Assembly (NCBI GenBank): GCA_003557825.1
Contig: PWNM01000085.1
Location: 1 to 23,914, forward strand
Direction: 5' to 3'
From: Candidatus Hydrogenedentota bacterium
GTDB taxonomy: Bacteria; Hydrogenedentota; Hydrogenedentia; Hydrogenedentales; SLHB01
DNA: 23,914 bases
A program made the position numbers and the translations under genes. Below are positions 13,652 to 20,731 of the stretch, one piece after another. Under the pieces are notes generated by a model. That model saw only the letters and a list, made by a program, of their open reading frames with translations, did not search any database and was not told the DNA's origin. Position 1 is the stretch's first letter; every line of letters starts with the position of its first letter.

Positions 13652-13668
13652 TGCGCAAGTTTTGCACA
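13652..13668 (-). promoter_or_regulatory. Dyad, candidate activator site upstream of E
   Basis: TGCGCAA-GTT-TTGCACA is a 7-3-7 dyad whose arms match the A dyad (TGYGCAA/TTGCRCA) while the spacer differs. It is about 60 bp upstream of the -24 element and 51 bp past the stop of the beta-helix gene. Confidence 0.5.
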
Positions 13669-13718
13669 CCTCAGACCCAAGGGGATCCAATGGCCTTCCA
13701 ATCCGGCCGTATGCCTTG

Positions 13719-15932
13719 TCAGGTCCCGTCGTAGTCATCCCAGTAGTCGGTAACCCTGAAGCTGGGCAATGGTCCTTCCCCATTGGCCCAGCGTTTGGCA
13801 GCCTCAAACATGTCACGTTCGTCAGACCAAACGCTTAACCACGTCCGATCCCCGATTTTGTCAAAGGCGGTCTTGGCCACCTCTCGGTTTTCATTTCGAC
13901 AGGCTATGTAAGCCCAATGGTTTAGCCAATAATAGGGAGTTTCGGAACGTTCAATGATGTCGGAGACGGCAGACTCCAGTCGATCCCAGCAAAGATTGAG
14001 CTGTTGCTCCATCTCGCCCGTGTCAAAGAGTGCCTGTATTCCGGAAGGCACAATTGCGTACATCCCATCGTTATATTCGGTTCGCGTTCGGTCCACGGCA
14101 AATTCGATTAGATCCCGGACGGCCTGATTCGAGCCGCCCCACCGGGGTAACAAGGCGGTGGCACGGGTTGTATAGAGACGGTGATAGGCCGGCTCCACAT
14201 CAACACCCTCCATGAAGATTTGTTCGGCAAAGGTGGGTCGCGACAGCCCAAGACTCTGGCCGATGATCGCTTCAGTCATCAATTGCCCCAAGGAACGCTC
14301 TCCTTCGATTCGCCGCCCCAATCCCATGGCAACCGGGATATAGGTCGCGTACAAATGGGGATCCTTGTCTTCAAACCCACGGGCTGTTTCCAAATGCTCC
14401 CGGGCAATTTCGAGATGATGGTAGAACGTTTCCCACCCTTCCGGTGTAACGGTGTGGGCCACACCGCCGCCGCGAGCCTCCCAGGCCAGATTGACGTGCG
14501 CATCGGCCAGGGCGATCCGAGCCGTGACCGATTCGGGATAGGCGGCGACCCATTCCTCAAGAAGCCGCGGATAGTTTTCGGTGTGGGTGCAAAATCCCCA
14601 ACCGCACATTCGGGTGATACTAAAGTAGAAGTCATTTAACCGCCATGTCCCCGACGGATAACGGACGCGATTGGCGCGTAACCAGGCCGCATGCTCCTCG
14701 AGTACGTGAAACCGGTGAGTCGCCAACAGCATGGCGATATCGGTGGGGCTATAGGCGCCGTTGTCAAAGGAGATCATATCGAGGGTTTCGCTGCCCTGAT
14801 AGCGCACACGGATGCGTCTTCCGATTCCGGCCCCCGAACTGGCGTTGCCCACGGTCCGATTCCGGGTATAGATCAGATGATGACCATGGGTGCTAAACGC
14901 AATGCCGTGTCCGTTGTTTTCGTTGCAGACATTGTCCTCGATTGCGCCAAAGGCCCCGTTGCCGACGTTGATGCCGTGGCTCTGATTGCGATGGGCCTCG
15001 TTACGGCGCAGATCGACTCGGACCGCCTCTCCCCACAGCGATAGGCCGTAGATTCCGTTTTCGTGGGCCGTGCTGTCTTCAATGGCTCCGGTGGCCCTGT
15101 CTTCGACAACCATGCCGGCATACTGGTTTCCATTGGCTGTTGTGTGACCAATAGTCAGGTTTTCGACGCCCTCGCGAATGTATATTCCCACGCCCCCGTT
15201 ATTCGACGAAGTGCAGTGCAGGAGGGAGACCGTATCCGCAACATGCTGCGACAAGAAACCGGCATCTCCATTTTCTATGGTTTCCACGCGCGCGGCTTCC
15301 AGCGATTTTCCCTGCCAGATCAATAACCCCGCCATGCCGTTTTCCCGCATGACGCTGTCGGCAACATGGGCTACCAGGCCTTCACCGCCCAAGCTCAGCC
15401 CGTGCCGGCCATTGGATGCAAACGTCGTATCATGAATATGCGCTTCGACCGAATCCCCGGATACATAGACGCCGGTCCCTGTGTTGTCCTGGACAACGCA
15501 GTTCCTCATCGTCAGGGTTCGGCCTCCTTCAAACCAAATGCCCAACTCGGCTCCATTTTGCACCGTGCATCCGTCAAGACGAACCTCGCCGGCTTCCACC
15601 TTAACCACTGCGGCTTCGTCGGGAGCTTCATCAAGGGGGGTGTGCTGAATCTGTAGATTTTCAAGCACCACCTCGCCCTCGGCAACCACGGTGAGCACCG
15701 GGCCGTCCGATGGACATCCCTGGAGTATGACCGAGGCATCGGGCGCAGCCCGTACGGTCATCGGTGCCGAAATAACCCCCGGGCCTTCGTACACGCCCTC
15801 GGCCAGTTCCAGTACGGCTCCGGCGTCATCAATGTAGGCCTGAAGCCGCCGAGGTGACACGGATTCCTCGCCATAGATACTCCCCGCCAGGGCCAACCCA
15901 ATCAACAACCCCACCACTACCCACCGATTCAT
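13719..15932 (-). CDS. Secreted right-handed beta-helix protein with C-terminal helical domain
   Basis: A 737-residue protein. Residues 1-21 are a Sec signal peptide (VVVGLLIGLALAGSIYG). Residues ~25-360 form a NosD/pectate-lyase-like parallel beta-helix, seen as repeated 22-24-residue units such as NGRHGLSLGG, NGMAGLLIW, NNGGVGIYIREG, NQYAGMVVED, NGIYGLSLWG and NQSHGINVGNG. The C-terminal ~330 residues are alpha-helical, with LRANRVRYPSGTWRLNDFYF, AWEARGGG and LLPRWGGSNQ, and resemble DUF4034-type domains. This family match is from memory and tentative. No catalytic pectate-lyase residues could be assigned, so a carbohydrate-binding or scaffold role is as likely as an enzyme. AGGAGG precedes the start, and a sigma-70-like promoter lies at 15979-16007. 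Confidence 0.85.
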   Translation of the reverse strand: MNRWVVVGLLIGLALAGSIYGEESVSPRRLQAYIDDAGAVLELAEGVYEGPGVISAPMTVRAAPDASVILQGCPSDGPVLTVVAEGEVVLENLQIQHTPLDEAPDEAAVVKVEAGEVRLDGCTVQNGAELGIWFEGGRTLTMRNCVVQDNTGTGVYVSGDSVEAHIHDTTFASNGRHGLSLGGEGLVAHVADSVMRENGMAGLLIWQGKSLEAARVETIENGDAGFLSQHVADTVSLLHCTSSNNGGVGIYIREGVENLTIGHTTANGNQYAGMVVEDRATGAIEDSTAHENGIYGLSLWGEAVRVDLRRNEAHRNQSHGINVGNGAFGAIEDNVCNENNGHGIAFSTHGHHLIYTRNRTVGNASSGAGIGRRIRVRYQGSETLDMISFDNGAYSPTDIAMLLATHRFHVLEEHAAWLRANRVRYPSGTWRLNDFYFSITRMCGWGFCTHTENYPRLLEEWVAAYPESVTARIALADAHVNLAWEARGGGVAHTVTPEGWETFYHHLEIAREHLETARGFEDKDPHLYATYIPVAMGLGRRIEGERSLGQLMTEAIIGQSLGLSRPTFAEQIFMEGVDVEPAYHRLYTTRATALLPRWGGSNQAVRDLIEFAVDRTRTEYNDGMYAIVPSGIQALFDTGEMEQQLNLCWDRLESAVSDIIERSETPYYWLNHWAYIACRNENREVAKTAFDKIGDRTWLSVWSDERDMFEAAKRWANGEGPLPSFRVTDYWDDYDGT

Positions 15933-16264
15933 CGCTTCATCCTCCTATTACGTCATAACCACGGTTTTTCCCAAATCTAGGATAGCACGTTATTTATCAG
16001 GATACAATCCCCTCAATTTGAAACAATTGGTACCCGTAGCGGCTCATTGATGGCCCCATCCGCGCATCCGCCTTAATGTGTTGGGGGACCAACGATGATG
16101 AATCCACGGGAAATAGCCGTTTGGGGTCCTATCGGAGGCGACTGGGGCATTGCCTGTGGTACTATGGATAGAGGCGGATGTGGTGAGGGAAGATTCCGCC
16201 CTAGCCCACAGATGGATGGACGCATCAAGTCGAATAGGGTCCACGCGGCCAATGATGGAGAGCA
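15933..16264. other. 332-nt divergent intergenic region
   Basis: This lies between the beta-helix gene (minus) and the FHA-HD-GYP gene (plus). A good minus-strand promoter is seen at 15979-16007. No convincing plus-strand promoter, RNA gene or repeat was found; TACTAT at 16160 is a possible -10 without a good -35. Confidence 0.5.
15979..16007 (-). promoter_or_regulatory. Sigma-70-type promoter of the beta-helix gene
   Basis: In minus-strand sense TTGTAT (16002-16007) and TATCCT (15979-15984) are 17 bp apart. The start would be near 15972, about 40 nt before the start codon. Confidence 0.5.
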
Positions 16265-18007
16265 ATGCCAAAGGAACGGTTAGTCGTGCTAAACGGCCCG
16301 TTGCAGGGGATGTCGATGGAGATTACCGGAGCGCTGACCCTGGGGCGGAGCCACGAAAACAGCCTTCAGGTGAATGATCTGCAGGTCTCCCGGCAGCATG
16401 CCGTTATCGAACCGGGGTCGCGGGGAACCATGCTCCGCGATCTCAGCAGCGGAAACGGCACGTTTGTAGGTGGGCATCGCGTGCAGGAGTACCGCTTGTC
16501 TCCCGGGGATGTCATCAGCATCGGTCCGGTCGAGATTCGGTATGAAACGGCCCAAACGGAAGCTCCCGAAAGCCCGGAGACCACTAGGAGCGTGGTGTTT
16601 CATTCCGGCGAGGCGAGCAGCGTGCAGGCGTCATCGGTAGAGAACGTGTATCAGACCTTCTTCGATGCGGCCCGGCAAAGCGGCATGGACGAACAGCTCC
16701 GGTCGGTCCAGTCGCGGTTGGCGGCGGTATATGAAGCGACCCAGATCATTTCGAGCGAACGGGACATCACAAAAGTCCTCGCCCAGGTGATGGACCAGTT
16801 ATTTTCATTGGTACCGGGACAGAACGGCGTCATTTTGCTCCGCGATACGAACACGGGCGAACTGACCACAGAGTACGTGGTCACGGGGACCGGCCAGAAC
16901 GAGGTAACCATCAGCTCATCGATCGTTCAGCGGTCCAATGAACAGGGCGAGGCGGTGATTACCTACAACGCCGCCGCGGACGACCGTTTCGATTCGGGTA
17001 TGAGCATCATCACGCAGAACATCACTTCGGCCATGTGCGTGCCCTTGGCCCATCAGGGCGTCACCCTCGGGGTCATCTACATCGACAACCGCGGGGCGAC
17101 CCATGCCTTCTCGCAGAGCGATTTGCAGCTCATGGTCGCCCTGTCTCAAGCGGCGGCCATCGCCATTCGCAATGCCCAGTATGTGGCCCAACTCGAACAG
17201 GCCTACCAAGACACGCTCATCGTATTGTCCAACGCCATCGAATTGCGCGATCACTATACGGTAGGCCATACGTGGCGGGTGACTCGGTTCGCCATGGAAA
17301 TCGGCAAACGGTTGGGCTGGGACGAGGAGAAGCTTGACGAGTGCGAGATGGGCGGCATTCTCCACGACGTGGGCAAGATCGCTATCGACGACGCCATCCT
17401 GCGTAAACCCGGCGGTCTTACGTCCGAGGAATTCGCCAAGATGAAGGTCCATCCCGAGCGGGGCGCTCGGCTCATGCAAGATGTCGAGTTTCTAATGCCC
17501 CTAATCCCCTATGCGTTGTATCACCATGAACGGTGGGACGGCAAGGGATACCCATTCGGTTTATCCGGCGAGAACATCCCGATGGAAGGACGCGTGTTGG
17601 CCGTGGCCGACACCCTCGACGCCATGACGAGCAACCGCCCCTACCGCAAGGGCATGGATCCGGCGGTCGCCCTCGAAGAGATACAGAAAATGGCGGGGAC
17701 TCAGTTCGATCCGCAGATCGTCGAGCTATTGGTCGCCTGCCATCAGGATGGTTCAATCAACCGGATACTCCAAAACTACCACGAACAGGACGGCCATAGC
17801 ATCGCCTGTCCCTTTTGCAGTACCTACATCACCGTTCCCGAGGACCTCGCGCCCGATATGGAAATTCAATGCGGGGTATGCCATCGACGTATTGTGGTCC
17901 GGTATCAAAACGACATGTATTATGGCGAGCTGTTGGCCGAAACGGAACCGCTCAGCTATCAGAGCACGCCGACGGATTCGAGGTCGTCCACGAGGAGCTC
18001 GTGCTAA
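16265..18007 (+). CDS. FHA-GAF-HD-GYP phosphodiesterase with C-terminal zinc ribbon
   Basis: A 580-residue cytoplasmic signalling protein, likely a cyclic-di-GMP phosphodiesterase. The FHA domain (about 24-92) has GRSHENSLQ, VSRQHAVIE and SSGNGTFVGG, so it should bind phosphothreonine. The GAF domain is at about 160-305. The HD-GYP domain (about 318-495) shows H335, the LHDVGK pair H367-D368, H396, H420-H421 and GYP at 428-430. A C-terminal CPFC (515-518) and CGVC (536-539) pair forms a small zinc ribbon, unusual for this class. The start has GGAG about 6 nt upstream. Metal ligands look intact. It probably links a Ser/Thr kinase input with c-di-GMP output. A Cys-cluster protein gene follows after 6 nt. 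Confidence 0.92.
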   Translation: MPKERLVVLNGPLQGMSMEITGALTLGRSHENSLQVNDLQVSRQHAVIEPGSRGTMLRDLSSGNGTFVGGHRVQEYRLSPGDVISIGPVEIRYETAQTEAPESPETTRSVVFHSGEASSVQASSVENVYQTFFDAARQSGMDEQLRSVQSRLAAVYEATQIISSERDITKVLAQVMDQLFSLVPGQNGVILLRDTNTGELTTEYVVTGTGQNEVTISSSIVQRSNEQGEAVITYNAAADDRFDSGMSIITQNITSAMCVPLAHQGVTLGVIYIDNRGATHAFSQSDLQLMVALSQAAAIAIRNAQYVAQLEQAYQDTLIVLSNAIELRDHYTVGHTWRVTRFAMEIGKRLGWDEEKLDECEMGGILHDVGKIAIDDAILRKPGGLTSEEFAKMKVHPERGARLMQDVEFLMPLIPYALYHHERWDGKGYPFGLSGENIPMEGRVLAVADTLDAMTSNRPYRKGMDPAVALEEIQKMAGTQFDPQIVELLVACHQDGSINRILQNYHEQDGHSIACPFCSTYITVPEDLAPDMEIQCGVCHRRIVVRYQNDMYYGELLAETEPLSYQSTPTDSRSSTRSSC

Positions 18008-18013
18008 TCCGCA

Positions 18014-18580
18014 ATGACCGGTCCGATATCTGAACAGTTCCCCCGGATTAGCGGGATCCTGGTGGACATCCCCGCATTGCGCCGTCTCCGCCACGATTGC
18101 GATCCGGCCCACTGCCGCAACCGCACCAGTTGCTGCGCCCAGTATGAAGTGGCCATCACCGAAACCGAGCTCGAACGGGTCATCGGCTGCCTGCCCGAAG
18201 TCGAGGTCTGGGCTCCCGAGGTGGTCATGTCCGACGTGTACGAGGAGGACGGCAAAGGGGCTATACTCGACACCGACGAAGACGGGTTGTGCGTGTTGGC
18301 CTATCGCCGAGTTGACGGCAGCGTCCTGTGCTCGCTCCATTCTATCGCCCTGGAACACGGACTCGACCCGGCCGAGGTGAAGCCCCAATGCTGTTGCCTC
18401 TGGCCGCTGGCCTTGAGCGAGGGCCGCCCGCGAACGTTATCGGTCCAGGACGACGCCTATACTTTCCCCTGCAATCGGCTGCGCCCGCGCAACGCCGCAG
18501 GTCTCGACCCGGGCGTGGCCGCCATTCTCCGCTCCTGTTTCGGCGACTCCTTCCGGAAACAGGTCGAGGCGCTGGCATAA
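18014..18580 (+). CDS. Cys-rich protein, YkgJ/DUF3109-like
   Basis: A 188-residue protein with clustered Cys: C29, C34, C40-C41, then C93, C106, C126-C128 and C153. The layout (CDPAHC...SCC, then GLCVL, then KPQCCCLWPLAL, then FPCNRL) resembles YkgJ/DUF3109 proteins, thought to bind a zinc or iron-sulfur centre. No enzymatic role is established. It starts 6 nt after the HD-GYP gene stop, so the two are almost certainly co-translated. It ends against the ilvC terminator. The family match rests on Cys spacing and is moderate. Confidence 0.72.
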   Translation: MTGPISEQFPRISGILVDIPALRRLRHDCDPAHCRNRTSCCAQYEVAITETELERVIGCLPEVEVWAPEVVMSDVYEEDGKGAILDTDEDGLCVLAYRRVDGSVLCSLHSIALEHGLDPAEVKPQCCCLWPLALSEGRPRTLSVQDDAYTFPCNRLRPRNAAGLDPGVAAILRSCFGDSFRKQVEALA

Positions 18581-18615
18581 AAAAACCGGGACGCCCATGC
18601 GTGGACGCCCCGGTT
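18579..18615 (-). terminator. Intrinsic terminator of ilvC
   Basis: In minus-strand sense a 13-bp stem (two wobble pairs) with a 6-nt loop occupies 18584-18615 and runs into T7 (18579-18585, partly shared with the stem base). It lies 17 nt past the ilvC stop and touches the stop of the converging Cys-rich gene. Confidence 0.9.
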
Positions 18616-18631
18616 ACATAGCATTGAAGGG

Positions 18632-19732
18632 TTAGTTGGAGCCTCGGCCTTTGATGCCTTTGGTGCTCTTGTCGATGTCTTTGGCCTTTTCCTTCGGACG
18701 CAGGCTGCGGCAGGCCGCGCCGGCGCGCCACATCTCGCTGTCGTGAATGGCGGCGAGTTCTTTGCTGAGCCGTTCGCGATAATCCTGGCGGCCGCAGACG
18801 GACAACACCCGCTTGGCTTCCTCGCCCGATTTTACCCGCTTGTACAGATCGCGGAAGACGGGCATCACAGCCTTCTTGAACTTGGGTTTCCAGTCGAGGG
18901 CGCCCCGTTGCGCCGTGGCCGAGCAATTGCTGAACATCCAGTCCATGCCGTTCTCATCGACGAGGCGGATAAGGCTCTGGGTCAGTTCTTCGACGGTTTC
19001 GTTGAAGGCTTCGCTCGGGCTGTGGCCGTTCTTACGCAACACATCGTACTGCGCTTCCATTACCCCCGCGAGGGCTCCCATCAGAATGCCCCGTTCGCCC
19101 GTCAGATCGCTGAACACTTCCTTTTCGAAGGTGGTCGGGAAGAGATAGCCCGAACCGATGCCGATGCCCAGAGCCACGCAGCGCTCATAGGCGTTGCCGG
19201 TGGCGTCTTGATGAACGGCGAAGCTCGAGTTGATGCCCGCGCCCGAGAGGAAATTGCGGCGCACGGACGTACCCGAACCCTTTGGCGCGACCATGATGAC
19301 GTCGATATCTTCGGACGGAATGACCTTGGTCTGTTTGCCATACACAATCGAGAAGCCGTGAGAGAAATACAGGGCATCGCCGGGATGCAAATGCTTCTTA
19401 ATGGTCGGCCACAGGGCCTTCTGGGCCGCGTCCGACACAAGATACTGCACGATGGTCGCCCGTTCGGTGGCCTCTTCGATGTCGAAAAGGGTCTCGCCCG
19501 GCTTCCAACCATCGGCTACGGCGCGATCCCAGTCCGCCTTGAAACTCTTGGCCTGACCGATGATCACGTTCAACCCGTTGTCCCGCATGTTCAACGATTG
19601 GGCCGGTCCCTGGACGCCATACCCGATGACCGCGATGGTTTCCTTCTTCAAAACTTTGCGCGCTTTGGTCAGGGGAAACTCTTTGCGCATCACGACTTCT
19701 TCTTCGACGCCCCCAAAATCAATCTTCGCCAT
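18632..19732 (-). CDS. ilvC: Ketol-acid reductoisomerase (NADP+)
   Basis: A 366-residue enzyme of branched-chain amino-acid synthesis that isomerises and reduces acetolactate and acetohydroxybutyrate in the cytoplasm. It shows the Rossmann motif GYGVQG (37-42), H125 in FSHGFS, K151 in VAPKGSGT, metal ligands D209 and E213 in SDLTGERG, and E245/E249 in FNETVEEL. The sequence MAKIDFGGVEEEVV and GYGVQGPAQSLNMRDNG closely match the Bacteroidetes-type single-domain form, not the long E. coli class. AGGGAGGG precedes the start. No ilvB/ilvN or leu genes are adjacent. A lysine-rich tail (SLRPKEKAKDIDKS) extends past the usual end. Confidence 0.97.
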   Translation of the reverse strand: MAKIDFGGVEEEVVMRKEFPLTKARKVLKKETIAVIGYGVQGPAQSLNMRDNGLNVIIGQAKSFKADWDRAVADGWKPGETLFDIEEATERATIVQYLVSDAAQKALWPTIKKHLHPGDALYFSHGFSIVYGKQTKVIPSEDIDVIMVAPKGSGTSVRRNFLSGAGINSSFAVHQDATGNAYERCVALGIGIGSGYLFPTTFEKEVFSDLTGERGILMGALAGVMEAQYDVLRKNGHSPSEAFNETVEELTQSLIRLVDENGMDWMFSNCSATAQRGALDWKPKFKKAVMPVFRDLYKRVKSGEEAKRVLSVCGRQDYRERLSKELAAIHDSEMWRAGAACRSLRPKEKAKDIDKSTKGIKGRGSN

Positions 19733-19949
19733 GGTCGTTTTCCCTCCCTAATGGCTTGCCATGCGGTTGCCGCATTTGCTCCGGGATACATGCCGGATAC
19801 GGCGGAGTGCATGCATTTCGTGGTTGGTTCAAGAATGGGCTCCCCTGGGTGCGAAATAATACCGCCCACCGGCGAGCCCGTGTTTTCCGTGAGAATCTAC
19901 TATTATGCCTACAATACGCTTTCGTTATCAATCCCGAGGCAAAAAAACC

Positions 19950-20693
19950 TCATCGCATGGAGACTTCCAGGCCTTCACCATCGAAATTAACATTGACGCT
20001 GGCGCGCATATTCGCTTCGTCGCGCACGAAGGCCAGGTAGTTGGTGAGCCGCTCGGCGCAGTTCACGCTGTTGTGGGCCAACACCAACGCCCCCTCGGGC
20101 AAGCGATCCCACGCCGCCTGCAGGATATCGTAATAAATGCCCTTGCCTCGGGCCGCGTCGCCGTCGGCATCGAGATAGAGCACCTGAATCTCGTGTGGAA
20201 AAGCGGCGACCCAGTCCACGGCATCGGCCGCAATAACCCGGGCCACCCCCGTCGGATCGATGCGGCGGACGTTGCGCTCGGCCCGTTCGGCTTCCTCGGG
20301 TTTGATCTCGAGGCCGACCAGATTCATCGCCGTATAGCACGCCCCCGGTCCGACGCCCGCCCCTGCGTTCGAGATGAACGTATTGCCGCAGAAGATGCCG
20401 GCGGCGATCATGTTGGCCGGTTGGATGATGGCATTGATGGCGTAGAGCAGCCGTTGCATCCGGTGCGAGATGGCCGTCCAGGGAATCTCAAAATGTTCCT
20501 CCACCGCTTTCCGGTGGGCCAACAGTTTGTCGTGGTCGTACTGGATATGAGGCAGGATGCCTTGTTGTTCAAGAAGCCGCAAGGCCTCGTCGACAATGGC
20601 GGTTTCTTGTTCGATCGATTCGACCGACACATGGGGGTTCTGATAGTCCATGCGGTAATCCGCCACGTCAAAGCTTTGGTATTCAACAGCCAT
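19950..20693 (-). CDS. Putative SAM-dependent methyltransferase
   Basis: A 247-residue protein. The central part resembles a class I methyltransferase fold: AGAGVGPG, then NLVGLEIKPEEAERAERNV (acidic residue at the end of beta-2), then VIAADAVDWV, then IQVLYLDADGD and LPEGALVLAHNSVN. The last part, ERLTNYLAFVRDEANM with DGEGLEVSM, matches O-methyltransferase-like proteins. The G-loop is noncanonical, so the assignment is moderate and the substrate unknown. It starts 38 nt after the stop of the large glycosidase-like gene, which may be in the same operon. Its Shine-Dalgarno AGGAG lies 12-13 nt from the ATG and inside an AAAGG/CCTTT hairpin. Confidence 0.6.
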   Translation of the reverse strand: MAVEYQSFDVADYRMDYQNPHVSVESIEQETAIVDEALRLLEQQGILPHIQYDHDKLLAHRKAVEEHFEIPWTAISHRMQRLLYAINAIIQPANMIAAGIFCGNTFISNAGAGVGPGACYTAMNLVGLEIKPEEAERAERNVRRIDPTGVARVIAADAVDWVAAFPHEIQVLYLDADGDAARGKGIYYDILQAAWDRLPEGALVLAHNSVNCAERLTNYLAFVRDEANMRASVNVNFDGEGLEVSMR

Positions 20694-20698
20694 GTTGT

Positions 20699-20713
20699 AA
20701 AGGTTGCTCCTTT
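20699..20713 (-). promoter_or_regulatory. Ribosome-binding site in a small hairpin before the methyltransferase gene
   Basis: In the transcript AAAGG-AGCAA-CCTTT forms a 5-bp stem that includes the AGGAG ribosome-binding site, 12-13 nt before the ATG. This could lower translation; the stem is short. Confidence 0.3.
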
Positions 20714-20731
20714 GGGTGTTGCTCGCTCGAG

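Larger units (their letters stand above)
13519..13658. repeat. Third copy of the control-region repeat (upstream of E)
   Basis: About 140 bp aligns to the promoter halves of the 279-bp repeats with one inserted G (in TATAGGAGCAAC) and a few substitutions. Identity stops near the E leader and coding region, so only the control module is shared closely. Confidence 0.8.

Noticed and set aside
11081..13668. Direct repeats as a CRISPR array or integron
   Set aside because: Units are hundreds of bases long, contain genes and promoters, and lack regular spacers, an integrase or attC-like sites.
16160..16165. TACTAT as a -10 for the FHA-HD-GYP gene
   Set aside because: There is no acceptable -35 element at 16-18 bp upstream.
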